DNA of 64,000 nt from Caenispirillum bisanense. GTDB lineage: Bacteria; Pseudomonadota; Alphaproteobacteria; Rhodospirillales; Rhodospirillaceae. Below are positions 44,889 to 53,748 of this stretch, in pieces (position 1 is the stretch's first letter; each line of letters begins with the position of its first letter). The notes beneath the pieces were generated by a model. It saw nothing but the letters and a program-made list of their open reading frames with translations. It ran no database searches and was not told where the DNA came from. The stretch is from assembly GCF_900230255.1 (NCBI RefSeq), contig NZ_OCNJ01000005.1, forward strand, positions 310,001 through 374,000, read 5' to 3'. The position numbers were made by a program, and so were the translations under genes.

Positions 44889-46595
44889 TCACGCCGCCCG
44901 GATGTGGGCCACCGTCTGAGCGACGCGGGTGTGCAGCAGGTCGGCCTGTTCGGTCAGGCTGCCCGAACTGAGCAGCACCTGCCGCGCCGCCTGCCCCGTT
45001 TCCTGCGCCGCCGAGGTCACCGCGCCGATGGTGCTGGTGACCTGCTGGGTGCCCGAAGAAACCTCGGCGACGTTGCGGGCGATTTCCTGCGTCGCGGCGT
45101 CCTGCTGGTCCATGGCCGTCGCCACCGCCTCGGTGATGGTGCTGATGCGGTCGATGGTCGCGGTGATGCCGGCAATGGCGGCGACGGCGCCGTGGGTGGC
45201 GCGCTGCATCTCGCCGATCTGGCCGGCGATCTCGTCCGTCGCCCGGGCCGTCTGCGTGGCGAGGTTCTTCACCTCGTTGGCGACGACGGCGAAGCCCTTG
45301 CCGGCCTCGCCCGCCCGCGCCGCCTCGATGGTGGCGTTCAGGGCCAGCAGGTTGGTCTGCTCGGCGATGTCGGTGATGAGCCGTACCACCTCGCCGATGC
45401 GCTCGGCGGCGCTTTCCAGGCCGCGCATGATGTCGCCCGCCTCGGCCGCCTTGCCGACGGCGTCGCGGCTGATGGCGCTGCTTTCCTCCACCTGCCGGCT
45501 GATCTCGGCGATGGACGCCGAGAGTTCCTCGGCCGCCGCAGCCACCGTGTGGACGTTGGCGGCGGCCTGTTCGGCGGCGGCGCTCACCACCGTCGCCTGA
45601 TCGCTGGTCTCGTTGGCGGTGTCGGCCATGGCCTCGGCGGTGGCGTGCATTTCCTCGGCCGCCGCGGTGATGCCGTCGACCACCGCCTGCACCCCCTGCT
45701 GCAACTCGTCGGCGAGCCGTTCGAGCAGGGCGCGGCGCTCCCGCTCGGCGTCGGCGGAGCGGTCGGCCTGGCTGCGCTCCACCTCTGCGGCGTGGCGCAA
45801 TTCCGCCCGGAACGCCGCCAGCGACTCGCCGATGCGGCCGAACTCGTCGCTGCGGCCCGTCAAGCGCAGCCCCTCGTCGGTCCCGCCGGAGACCACCGCC
45901 ACGTCGTGCTCGAGGGTCCCGACGACGCCGCCCACCAGACGCGCCACCGCCACCACGCCCGCCGCCGCGGCGACGGCGCCGGCGCCGGCCAGCACCAGCA
46001 CGATGGTCATGACACGGGACGCGGCGGCCTCGGCTTCCGCCGCGCCGGAGGTCACCTTCGCCAACGCCGTCTGCTCCGCCGCATGGGTGCGGGCGGCGGC
46101 CCGGTCGAGGGCGGCGCCCAGGGCGTCGGCCTGGGTGTCGAAGGCGGCCATCAGCGGCTTGCCCGCCGTGCGGTCGCCGGCGGCATAGACCGCCGCCATG
46201 TCGCGGCCGGCGGCGTACCAGCCGGGGAAGGCCGCGGCGACCTCGTCCACCGCCTGCGCCACCTCGGTCAGGCCGCCGGTGCGGGCGAGCCCGCGCGCGG
46301 TTTCGAGACCGGCCTGGGCGGCGCGGGCATGGCTTTCGGCCTCGGCGTAGCCACCATCCTCGCCGGTGGCGGCGACGTCCTGCAACCACTGCTGCACCTG
46401 CACCACGTCCACCAGCACGCGGTCGACCGCCCCCACCAGCGGGACCACCACCTGCGACAGGCGCTCCGTCTCCTGGTCGAGGGTGCGCAGCGCCGGCCGC
46501 TGGCCGTCCACCGTCACCACCACCGCCACGCCGGCCAGTCCGGCCAGCCCGAGAACGCCGGCGAGGACCGCCAGCACCTTGCCCTTGAAGCTCAT
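44889..46595 (-). CDS. Methyl-accepting chemotaxis protein
   Basis: A 568-residue receptor. One N-terminal membrane helix (residues 5-25), a helical periplasmic sensor of about 170 residues (probably a four-helix bundle), a second membrane helix around residue 185, then HAMP and the signalling domain with the hairpin tip [35 protein letters not shown] (in part). The start is ATG 46595 (MSFKGK) with GGAGGGAG upstream. It stands alone and would feed a chemotaxis pathway encoded elsewhere. Ligand unknown. Confidence 0.95.
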   Translation of the reverse strand: MSFKGKVLAVLAGVLGLAGLAGVAVVVTVDGQRPALRTLDQETERLSQVVVPLVGAVDRVLVDVVQVQQWLQDVAATGEDGGYAEAESHARAAQAGLETARGLARTGGLTEVAQAVDEVAAAFPGWYAAGRDMAAVYAAGDRTAGKPLMAAFDTQADALGAALDRAAARTHAAEQTALAKVTSGAAEAEAAASRVMTIVLVLAGAGAVAAAAGVVAVARLVGGVVGTLEHDVAVVSGGTDEGLRLTGRSDEFGRIGESLAAFRAELRHAAEVERSQADRSADAERERRALLERLADELQQGVQAVVDGITAAAEEMHATAEAMADTANETSDQATVVSAAAEQAAANVHTVAAAAEELSASIAEISRQVEESSAISRDAVGKAAEAGDIMRGLESAAERIGEVVRLITDIAEQTNLLALNATIEAARAGEAGKGFAVVANEVKNLATQTARATDEIAGQIGEMQRATHGAVAAIAGITATIDRISTITEAVATAMDQQDAATQEIARNVAEVSSGTQQVTSTIGAVTSAAQETGQAARQVLLSSGSLTEQADLLHTRVAQTVAHIRAA

Positions 46596-46921
46596 GCCCG
46601 AATGCTCCCTCCTCCGCACGGCCCCGCCGCTCTCCCCGGCCGGGCCGTTCCCCGGCGACTATACCTGTCGGTGTGGTGGGGCCATACCTGGACGGATGTC
46701 CGTATGGCGCTTGGCGGGCGCGTCGCGCACCGGGCGGCGGGACACCCGGGAGCCCGAGTCGCGGCGTGCGATACCCTGCCCGATGGGCAGGTCCTGACCG
46801 AAGGTCCTATGTCCCTATGACCACAGGCGCATTACGTCCATCCGGATTGCCGCCGGGCGCCTGCGCCCCATAATGGTCGACAGCGATACCGGATCATCGT
46901 GAACGGCGGAGGCCGCGGCGG
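46596..46921. other. Intergenic gap without a gene
   Basis: 326 bases between the divergent chemotaxis receptor and GIY-YIG-like genes. It must hold both promoters. I see no repeat, RNA motif or credible small gene in it. Confidence 0.6.
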
Positions 46922-47356
46922 ATGTCGAGCCTGTCCTTCCTGAACTACGTCCTGAGTGGCGACCGGCCGGCCAACGTCCCCTTCGTGTGGCGGCGGTCGC
47001 GCAGCGATTTCTCATGGCCGACGCTCGGCGCCATCGACCCGGTGCGCGAGGGGTTGAAGGGCGTGCCGGGTGTGGTGGTGGTGTGGAGCCAGGCGCGCCA
47101 CGGCCGCTACATCTACGTCGGGCAGAGCCGCGACCTGGCGGCGGCGGTGACCATGCTGCGCAGCGACCCGGCGGTGGACGCCTACGGCGCGCGCCAGTTG
47201 AACGTCACCTGGGCGCCCATCGGCGTGGCCCACCGGCCGGGCGTGGTGGCCTACCTGCGGCGGGTGCTCGACCCGGCGGTCGACCGCTGCTCGCTGGACG
47301 ATCGCTGGCCGGTGGGGTCGGCGGTACGGCCGCTGAGCGTGCCGCTGCCGGCCTGA
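46922..47356 (+). CDS. GIY-YIG-like hypothetical protein
   Basis: A 144-residue protein. VVVVWSQARHGRYIYVGQSRDL looks like the start of a GIY-YIG nuclease-type fold, where the second tyrosine element reads YVGQS. After it come YGARQLNVTWAPIG and a helical end. The usual catalytic Arg and Glu are not obvious, so it may not be a nuclease. Start at ATG 46922 has a GGAGG-like site. Its 3' end overlaps the end of a small zinc-ribbon gene on the other strand. The family call is from partial motif only. Confidence 0.6.
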   Translation: MSSLSFLNYVLSGDRPANVPFVWRRSRSDFSWPTLGAIDPVREGLKGVPGVVVVWSQARHGRYIYVGQSRDLAAAVTMLRSDPAVDAYGARQLNVTWAPIGVAHRPGVVAYLRRVLDPAVDRCSLDDRWPVGSAVRPLSVPLPA

Positions 47357-47529
47357 GCCACGGCGGCGGTGACGGCGGCGGCAACCGGCCGGACCCGCAT
47401 GTAGCGGCCCGGCATCATGTCGATCTCGGCCGCGCAGCCGAGGCAGTCGGTCGGCACGCCGGGCGCGACGTCCTGGGCGGTCCGGCAGGCCGGGCAGGTG
47501 ACCGCAACCGGTCGGGGAGAAGGAAACAT
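47251..47529 (-). CDS. Small zinc-ribbon protein
   Basis: A 92-residue frame whose N-terminal part has two paired cysteines, CPAC and CLGC 15 residues apart, an arrangement able to bind zinc. A good ribosome site (GGAGGA, 11 bases before the ATG) supports it. The last third overlaps the opposite-strand GIY-YIG-like gene by 106 bases and is low complexity, so the true end is uncertain. I do not know its role. Confidence 0.45.
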   Translation of the reverse strand: MFPSPRPVAVTCPACRTAQDVAPGVPTDCLGCAAEIDMMPGRYMRVRPVAAAVTAAVAQAGSGTLSGRTADPTGQRSSSEQRSTAGSSTRRR

Positions 47530-47599
47530 GGCTGGCGTTGTCCTCCGTCTGTGCGTCTGAGGAGGACAACGCCCGGGGCGGCGCGGCCCGTTCGTGACA

Positions 47600-48490
47600 T
47601 CAGAGGAACAAGAGGGCCGTTCCCGTCACGACCAGGGCCGCGCCCACCCAGGCGCCGAGGCCCGGCCGCTCGCGCGTGCGCCACCACAGCAGCGGCAGGA
47701 TGAGCACCGGCGTCGTGCCGGCGAGCGTCGCCACCAGGCCGGCATCGCCCGTTTCCAGCGCCCACAGCAGCAGCGTCATGCCGATGGTCATGCCGGTGAG
47801 GCCCGACAGGCCCGTGCGCACCACCATGGGCCACGACAGCGGCGCCTGCGCCCGCACCATCGCCAGGGGCAGCAGCGCCATGAGCAACAGGCCGGTGACC
47901 GCCACGCCGACGCGCACCGCCGCCGCCGCGAAGGGATCGACGCCGGCCGCCATCACCGGCTTGACCAGCAGCACGCCGCCGGCCTGCGCCAGGGCGGCGG
48001 CGAGGCCGAGCAGCACGCCCTGCCACAGCGGGCCGCGCACCGATTCCCAGTCGTGCAGGCTCTTGCGGCCCTTGCCGAACAGCACCGCCAGCACCACGCC
48101 GCCGGTGATGAGCCCGAAGCCGGCGAGGCGCTGACTCGACAGCGGCTCGCCCAGCAGCCAGGCGCCGAGGGCGACGGTCATGGGGGCGTTGGTGGCGAAG
48201 ATGACGCCCGTGCGCCGCGGGCCGAGCCGGCGCAGGCAGGCGAACAGGGCGGTGTCGCCGGCCATGATGCCGACGAGGCCGGAGACGATGAGCGGCAGGG
48301 CATAGGCGTCCGACAGGCTCGCCCAGCCGCCCGTCACGGTGGCGAGCGCCGCCACCATGAGGAACACCAGCGCCATGCGCAGGCGGCCGAAGGCGAGCGC
48401 GCCGAGCGCCCGTGCCGGCTCCACCGCGATCATGCCGCCGAGCGCCCAACAGAAGGCGGCCCCGAGCGCCGCCGTCGCCGACACCACCAT
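47600..48490 (-). CDS. EamA/DMT-family transporter
   Basis: A 296-residue inner-membrane protein with ten hydrophobic segments forming two EamA repeats. The first repeat shows WALGGMIA and LLGEPLSSQRLAGFGLITGGVVL, typical of drug/metabolite exporters. It stands alone, downstream of sbtB on the same strand after a 99-base gap. Substrate unknown. Confidence 0.9.
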   Translation of the reverse strand: MVVSATAALGAAFCWALGGMIAVEPARALGALAFGRLRMALVFLMVAALATVTGGWASLSDAYALPLIVSGLVGIMAGDTALFACLRRLGPRRTGVIFATNAPMTVALGAWLLGEPLSSQRLAGFGLITGGVVLAVLFGKGRKSLHDWESVRGPLWQGVLLGLAAALAQAGGVLLVKPVMAAGVDPFAAAAVRVGVAVTGLLLMALLPLAMVRAQAPLSWPMVVRTGLSGLTGMTIGMTLLLWALETGDAGLVATLAGTTPVLILPLLWWRTRERPGLGAWVGAALVVTGTALLFL

Positions 48491-48589
48491 CGGTCCGTCT
48501 CCGAGGAAGGGGGAAGGAGTTCCGCCTTCTCTCTAGCGGCGGGCGGCGCGGCGGGGAAGGGCCACTCCGGCGGCCCCACGGCGGAGCCG

Positions 48590-48910
48590 TCAGTACTTCT
48601 CGCCGCGCAGGACCTCGACGTCGGACATCCAGGCGACGCCGGCGTCGGCCAGCAGCGGCGCCAGGGCGTCGAACAACGGGTCGGCACGCTCGGCCGCCAT
48701 GACGGCGACCACCAGCACGCAGGTCTCGGCGTCGGAGACATGGCCGCGGTCCCACGTCCCCTCGCCGCCGCGGCCCGAGAGCGCCGGCAGCACCGTGTGG
48801 CCGGGCGCGCCGTGCTGCTTCAACAGCGCGACGACGCGGCCGAGCAGCGGCATGGGGGTGAGGATCTCGATCTTGCGGCGCGGGTGGTGCGGGCGCGGCG
48901 CGGCGGTCAT
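48590..48910 (-). CDS. sbtB: PII-like signalling protein SbtB
   Basis: A 106-residue PII-like protein. KIEILTPMPLLGRVVALLKQHG is the first strand and helix; ALSGRGGEGTWDRGH forms a short T-loop region; VAWMSDVEVLRGEKY is the last strand. The classical PII uridylylation tyrosine is missing, and the C-terminus lacks the cysteine pair seen in some cyanobacterial SbtB. It overlaps the sbtA-like gene by 4 bases. In cyanobacteria SbtB binds adenine nucleotides including cAMP and restrains SbtA. Confidence 0.85.
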   Translation of the reverse strand: MTAAPRPHHPRRKIEILTPMPLLGRVVALLKQHGAPGHTVLPALSGRGGEGTWDRGHVSDAETCVLVVAVMAAERADPLFDALAPLLADAGVAWMSDVEVLRGEKY

Positions 48911-49890
48911 GGCGTGCCTCCGGCGAGGGTGGTGATCATGGCATGATACAGCGGAATGCCGATGGTCAGGTTGAAGGGGAACGTCACGCCGAGCGCCAGG
49001 GTGATGGAGACCGCCGGATTGGCCTGCGGCAGCGCCATGCGCAGGGCCGCCGGCACCGCGATGTAGCTGGCCGAGGCGCCGAGCACGGCGAGCAGCGTCG
49101 CATTGCCCGGCGCGAGGCCGAGGGCGAGGCCGAGCAGGCCGCCGGCGACGCCGCCGATGGGCGGCATGACCAGGCCGAAGACCACCAGCGGCGCGCTGAT
49201 CGCCTTGCCGTCGCGGAAGCGGCGGGCGGCCACCAGGCCCATGTCGAGCAGGAACAGGCACAACACGCCCTTGAACGGATCGACGATGAAGGGCGCGATG
49301 GTGGCGAGGCCCTTGTCGCCGGTGATCCAGCCGATGACGAAACTGCCGACCAGCAGCACCACGCTGCCGTTGAGCAGCACCTCGCGCCCCAAGGCCCCGC
49401 CGCTCTCGCCGACGCGGGCGCCGCCGCGGCCGGCCAGCCACAGGCCGGTCAGGATGGCCGGCGTCTCCATGGCGGCGACCACGGCCACCATGTAGCCGTC
49501 CCAGGCGACGCCGATGGTCTGCAGCAGCGAGGTGGCGGCGACGAAGGTGACGACGCTGATGGAGCCGTAGTGGGCGGCGACGGCGGCGGCGTTCACCGCA
49601 TCCAGCCCGCACAGGCGGCGCAGCACCGGATAGGCCCCGAGCGGCAGGGCGAAGGACAGCGCGATGCCGCCCAGCAGCGCGGCGATCACCTCGCCGTGCA
49701 GGCCGTGCGCCGCCATGGCCGCCCCGCCCTTGAAGCCGATGGCGAGCATCAGATAGAGCGACAGGCCCTTGGCGACGGCCTCGGGAATGGTCAGGTCCGA
49801 CCGCGCGAGCCCGGCGGCGACGCCGAGCGCGAAGAACAGCACCAGCGGCGACAGCAGCGTCTCGCCGGCCAGGGAAAGAACGTCGGGCAC
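48907..49890 (-). CDS. sbtA: SbtA-family sodium-dependent bicarbonate transporter
   Basis: A 327-residue inner-membrane protein with about ten segments. Motifs AHYGSISVVTFVAA, METPAI and TFPFNLTIGIPLYH match the SbtA family (formerly DUF897), known in cyanobacteria for high-affinity bicarbonate uptake with sodium. Start is GTG at 49890. It is the first gene of a pair with the PII-like sbtB. A role in feeding carboxylases is likely; this organism shows no carboxysome genes in the window. Confidence 0.9.
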   Translation of the reverse strand: MPDVLSLAGETLLSPLVLFFALGVAAGLARSDLTIPEAVAKGLSLYLMLAIGFKGGAAMAAHGLHGEVIAALLGGIALSFALPLGAYPVLRRLCGLDAVNAAAVAAHYGSISVVTFVAATSLLQTIGVAWDGYMVAVVAAMETPAILTGLWLAGRGGARVGESGGALGREVLLNGSVVLLVGSFVIGWITGDKGLATIAPFIVDPFKGVLCLFLLDMGLVAARRFRDGKAISAPLVVFGLVMPPIGGVAGGLLGLALGLAPGNATLLAVLGASASYIAVPAALRMALPQANPAVSITLALGVTFPFNLTIGIPLYHAMITTLAGGTP

Positions 49891-50151
49891 GTGCGTGGTC
49901 CCCCCGCAAAACGGATCCGGTGTCGGAAGATCGGGTCGCTTTTGCGCGTTTCAAGCGGTTTTCTGTACCCGCTTCCGGCCTTCGGGTCCAGTGTCGTGGC
50001 GATCGGCCCGCCCAATGGTCAGGGATGCACCTGACCGGGTGGCCTATACCCGGCGGTGCCATGGACGGCAGGGGCCGCCGTCGGGCATCATGGGATCTGC
50101 TGTGCGCGATCGGGGGCGGTCGCGTCCGTCACTCGAGAAGAGGGGGTGCGC

Positions 50152-50427
50152 ATGAGCGGCACCGTCGTCTCCTTCGCGCAGGCGCGCGTCCAGCGCAACT
50201 GCCGCCGGATCCTGGACTCCAACCGCCAGACGCTGATCCATGTGGAATCGCTGCGCGAGGCGCACCGTTCCATCGCCGACTCGCTCGACAGCATGCGCGA
50301 CGGGCTGGTCGACTTCTCCGACAGCCTGGGCCGGTCCATCGAGCAGCTGCGCGATTCCGGCAAGCGGCAGCAGAGCATCATGGACCGCATCGAGGAGATC
50401 CAGCGCACCTCCGCCGCCTTCCGCTGA
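50152..50427 (+). CDS. Small coiled-coil hypothetical protein
   Basis: A 91-residue protein: helical throughout, with heptad-like spacing in [20 protein letters not shown] and following. ATG 50152 has GAGGGGG nine bases upstream. It precedes msrA by 85 bases on the same strand. No known domain. Confidence 0.65.
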   Translation: MSGTVVSFAQARVQRNCRRILDSNRQTLIHVESLREAHRSIADSLDSMRDGLVDFSDSLGRSIEQLRDSGKRQQSIMDRIEEIQRTSAAFR

Positions 50428-50512
50428 CGGGCGCCCCTTGCGGCGCGGGGCCGGCGCACCGACCTCTGTCGCAGGACCAACGCCCTTACCCGAAGGAAGA
50501 GAGGACGCGCCC

Positions 50513-51001
50513 ATGGCCATCGCCACCTTCGCCGCCGGATGCTTCTGGGGCGTCGAGGAAGCGTTCCGCCGCATTCCCGGCGTCACCGCGACGCTCGTCG
50601 GCTACACCGGCGGCACCGTGCCGGACCCCAGCTACGAACAGGTCTGCACCGACCGCACCGGCCACGCCGAGGCGGTGCGGGTGGAATACGATCCCGCCCA
50701 GGTGTCCTACGAGGACCTGCTGGAGGTGTTCTGGAAGGTGCACGACCCGACCCAGAAGAACCGCCAGGGCTTCGACGTCGGCAGCCAGTACCGCTCGGCC
50801 ATCTTCGTGCACGACGCCGCCCAGCGCGCCGCCGCCGAGGCCAGCCTGCGCGAGAACGACGAGTCCGACCGCTTCCCCCGCCCCATCGTGACGGCCATCG
50901 TCGACGCCGGCGCCTTCTACGAGGCGGAGGACTACCACCAGCAATACATGGCCAAGCGCGGCCGCGGCACCGCCGTCTGCGGCATGCCGTCGCGCTGGTA
51001 G
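50513..51001 (+). CDS. msrA: Peptide methionine-S-sulfoxide reductase MsrA
   Basis: A 162-residue repair enzyme that reduces methionine-S-sulfoxide. The catalytic cysteine is C10 in GCFWG, and the [19 protein letters not shown] segment is conserved. A likely recycling cysteine is near the end (VCGMPS). The start ATG at 50513 has an AGGAAGAGAGG site. It ends 68 bases before a palindromic repeat. Confidence 0.97.
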   Translation: MAIATFAAGCFWGVEEAFRRIPGVTATLVGYTGGTVPDPSYEQVCTDRTGHAEAVRVEYDPAQVSYEDLLEVFWKVHDPTQKNRQGFDVGSQYRSAIFVHDAAQRAAAEASLRENDESDRFPRPIVTAIVDAGAFYEAEDYHQQYMAKRGRGTAVCGMPSRW

Positions 51002-51068
51002 GGGACGCTCACGCCCACCGCCAGGGGCGCCGCGGACGGCCGGGTCGCGCCTGGCATCTCAACTAATT

Positions 51069-51108
51069 GTCATGCCCGGGCTACGAGCGCCTACGAGCCG
51101 GGCATGCA
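51069..51108. repeat. Palindromic repeat related to the bipartite family
   Basis: ATGCCCGG and CCGGGCAT pair around an 18-base middle, preceded by AATTGTC as in the other copies. It lies 68 bases past msrA and probably ends its transcript. Confidence 0.7.
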
Positions 51109-51195
51109 CGTCGCCCGCCGTCGAGGACGGCGCCCACGCCCGCCGCCGGGGACGCCGTTGCGGACACCACCTCCGCCACCCGCCCCGCAGCCATG

Positions 51196-51230
51196 AAAAA
51201 GAGCGCCGCTCCTGCCGGAGGGCGCCCCTT
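51196..51230 (-). terminator. Terminator of the OmpA-type gene
   Basis: On the minus strand a GC-rich hairpin (4 plus 7 pairs with one bulged C) is followed directly by five T residues, 19 bases after the ompA-like stop codon. Classic factor-independent form. Confidence 0.8.
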
Positions 51231-51248
51231 TCCGTAACCCGTCCGCCG

Positions 51249-52091
51249 TCACTTGTCGGCGAAGACGATCTCCACGCGGCGGTTGCGCGGCTCCTTGACG
51301 CCGTCGCCGGTCTTCACGGCCGGCTGCTCCTCGCCGTAGGCTTCCAGGGCCATGGCGGCGGCGGGCATGCCCTTGCCTTCCAGGTAGGAGGCGACGGCCT
51401 CGGCGCGCTTCTGCGACAGCAGCAGGTTGGACACGGTGTCGCCCACGGTGTCGGTGTGGCCGGCGATGACGACGCGGGCCGGCTTCTCCTGGCGCCAGTC
51501 GACCAGCACGGCGTCGAGCGTCGCGCGCGCCTCGGGGGCCAGGACGGCGGCGCCGAGCGGGAAGGTGATGGTGTATTCGCCCGCCGGCACGGCGGCCGGC
51601 TGCGGCGCCGGCGCGGCCGGGGCGGCGGTCAGCTCGGCCATGGCGGCGCGGAAGCGGTCCTCGCAGGCCTTGATGTCGCCGGGCTGGTGGCCTTCCTCGA
51701 GTTCCTCGAGCCAGCAGTCGAAGGAGGCCTGGGCGCGGGCGGCGACCTGCGGCATGGCGGTGCGGGCGGTGCCGTCGAGAGCGGCGATGAGGCTCTGGCG
51801 GCCGCTGGCGGCCTCGGCGGCGCGGGCCGAGATGGCGCGGTCGGTCACGTCGTCGGGCAGCACGGTCTGGCCCGCGGCGGCGGCGCGCGCCTTGTCGAGG
51901 AAGTAGGCGGTGTCGCCCCAGTCGTAACGGCCGCGCTCGGCTTCCGCCACGGCGACGTACTCGGCGAACAGCGCCTTCTGGAAGGCATCCCCGGTCGGCT
52001 GCAGGGTCTTCACGCCATCGACGTCCCAGGTATTGGCGCACGCCGACAGGAAGCCGGCGGACACGGTGACGAGAAGAGCCTTTTTGAGCAT
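51249..52091 (-). CDS. OmpA-family lipoprotein
   Basis: A 280-residue envelope protein. The lipobox is LSAC, with lipidated Cys18. A helical region of about 130 residues follows, then an OmpA/Pal-like peptidoglycan-binding domain with VVIAGHTDTVGDTVSNLLLSQKRAEAVASYL (in part) and the NRRVEI end. Start ATG 52091 (MLKKALLVT) makes a proper signal peptide; the longer frame does not. It probably anchors the outer membrane to the wall. Confidence 0.9.
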   Translation of the reverse strand: MLKKALLVTVSAGFLSACANTWDVDGVKTLQPTGDAFQKALFAEYVAVAEAERGRYDWGDTAYFLDKARAAAAGQTVLPDDVTDRAISARAAEAASGRQSLIAALDGTARTAMPQVAARAQASFDCWLEELEEGHQPGDIKACEDRFRAAMAELTAAPAAPAPQPAAVPAGEYTITFPLGAAVLAPEARATLDAVLVDWRQEKPARVVIAGHTDTVGDTVSNLLLSQKRAEAVASYLEGKGMPAAAMALEAYGEEQPAVKTGDGVKEPRNRRVEIVFADK

Positions 52092-52402
52092 GTTTGTCGG
52101 AGTCCTTCGCTGCGTCGTTCCAGCCCGAATGTGTCGCCTACCCATTGCGCCCCCCTTTGCAGTTCTTGGACGATCGGGGCCACACGCTCGCTCGAAATGT
52201 TCGTCCGCGACCCGCCGCACCCCTGCGCGGCCGAAGGAAGGGACCCTCCGTTGTTAAATGTCCGTGTTTTCAACGTCAAGCACGGCCGCCCTTCGATCGG
52301 CACAAAAAATACGCCTATGGTCGAAGAGACACGCCCCGGCGGTCGGAGCGGGCGGCGGAAGTTCATGCTTTGTTTGGTGGGTGGTGATAGACTGCCCCGA
52401 CC
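52092..52402. other. Divergent promoter gap between OmpA-type gene and dinB
   Basis: 311 bases, less GC-rich than the coding DNA. It contains an A-rich stretch near 52300-52310 and a GTTC-N7-GTTT site at 52361-52375 (listed separately). I see no small gene. Confidence 0.6.
52361..52375 (+). promoter_or_regulatory. Candidate LexA box before dinB
   Basis: GTTCATGCTTTGTTT fits the alphaproteobacterial SOS box GTTC-N7-GTTC except for the last base. It lies 28 bases before the dinB ATG, where such a box would overlap the promoter. Confidence 0.4.
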
Positions 52403-53677
52403 ATGAGCCACACCCTGTGCCGCGACTGCCTGACCGAGATTCCCGCCGCGGTGCTCGCCTGTCCCGCCTGCGGGTCGGAGCGCCTGCGCCGGCACGCGGA
52501 GCTGTTCGACCTCAGTCTCGCGCACATCGACTGCGACGCCTTCTACGCCTCCATCGAGAAGCGGGACCGGCCGGAGCTGCGCGACCGCCCGCTGCTCATC
52601 GGCGGCGGTCATCGCGGCGTGGTGGCGACGGCCTGCTACATCGCCCGGCGCTACGGGCCGCGCTCTGCCATGCCCATGTACAAGGCGCTGCAACTGTGCC
52701 CCGACGCCGTGGTGCTGCCGCCCGACATGGCCAAGTACGCCGCCGTCAGCCGCCAGATCCGCGCCCTGTTCGAGGCGGCGACGCCGCTGGTGGAGCCGCT
52801 GGCGCTCGACGAGGCCTTCCTCGACCTCGCCGGCACTGCGGCCGCCCACGGCGAGTCGCCGGCGGCGACCCTGGCCCGCATCCAGAACCGCATCCGCGAC
52901 GAGATCGGCATCACCGTCTCCATCGGCCTCAGCTACAACAAGTTCCTCGCCAAGATGGCGTCGGACCTCGACAAGCCGCAGGGCTTCGCCGTCATCGGCC
53001 GGGCCGAGGCCAGGGATTTCCTGGTGCCGCGCCCGGTGCGCGACATCCCCGGCGTCGGCGAGGCCTTCGCGCGGCGGCTGTTCCAGGCGGGCTACAAGAC
53101 CATCGGCGATCTGCAGCAGGTGTCGGAGTCGCGGCTCGCCCTGCAGTTCGGCAAGCTCGGCCGCGCCCTGGCGCAGCGGTCGCGCGGCGAGGACGACCGC
53201 CGCGTCACCCCCGACCGGCCCGCCAAGAGCGTCTCCGCCGAGACCACCTTCGACATCGACATCCACCGCCTCGACGCCCTGGAGCAGCAACTGTGGCCGC
53301 TGTGCGAGAAGGTGGCGCAGCGCTGCAAGAAGGGCCGAGTCGCGGGCCGCACCGTGGTGCTGAAGCTGAAGACCCGCGACTTCCGCACCCTCACCCGCAG
53401 CCACCGCCTGCCGGGGCCGACCCAGCTGGCCGACGTGGTGTGGCGGCACGGCCGCGCCCTGCTGTCGCACGAGGCCGACGGCCGCGCCTTCCGCCTGATC
53501 GGCATCGGAGTCGCGGACCTCTGCGACGAAAGTATTGCCGACCAACCCGACCTTTTCGACCTCGCCCGGCACCGCGATGCCCGCCGCGAGCGCGCAATCG
53601 ATGTATTGCGGGAAAGATACGGCCACGAGGTCGTGTCGCGGCGCACTTTCGGCACGCGGACCCAACCGGAGGAGTGA
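52403..53677 (+). CDS. dinB: DNA polymerase IV with N-terminal zinc ribbon
   Basis: A 424-residue Y-family polymerase for translesion synthesis. A four-cysteine motif (CRDC then CPAC) occupies residues 6-23 before the catalytic part, an extension known from some alphaproteobacterial DinB proteins. Catalytic acidic residues are in HIDCDAFYASIE and ALDEAFLDL, where the usual Ser before Leu-Asp-Glu is Ala. The little-finger domain follows. The C-terminus lacks a clear beta-clamp peptide apart from QPDLFDL, which matches the clamp-binding pattern. Possible SOS control through the box upstream. Confidence 0.95.
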   Translation: MSHTLCRDCLTEIPAAVLACPACGSERLRRHAELFDLSLAHIDCDAFYASIEKRDRPELRDRPLLIGGGHRGVVATACYIARRYGPRSAMPMYKALQLCPDAVVLPPDMAKYAAVSRQIRALFEAATPLVEPLALDEAFLDLAGTAAAHGESPAATLARIQNRIRDEIGITVSIGLSYNKFLAKMASDLDKPQGFAVIGRAEARDFLVPRPVRDIPGVGEAFARRLFQAGYKTIGDLQQVSESRLALQFGKLGRALAQRSRGEDDRRVTPDRPAKSVSAETTFDIDIHRLDALEQQLWPLCEKVAQRCKKGRVAGRTVVLKLKTRDFRTLTRSHRLPGPTQLADVVWRHGRALLSHEADGRAFRLIGIGVADLCDESIADQPDLFDLARHRDARRERAIDVLRERYGHEVVSRRTFGTRTQPEE

Positions 53678-53748
53678 CTGGTTCGTCTTTCGGTGTTACT
53701 TTTGCGATGGGAGCGTAGAACCTGCTCCCCGGCACCAGGGAGAAGCCC

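Noticed and set aside
41485-53718. Shared 10-mer GGGAGCGTAG before two unrelated small genes (41485 and 53709) with TACTTTT-like sequence ahead of each
   Set aside because: A 10-base match is expected by chance in 64 kb, and the wider likeness is weak; no known sigma-factor pattern fits.
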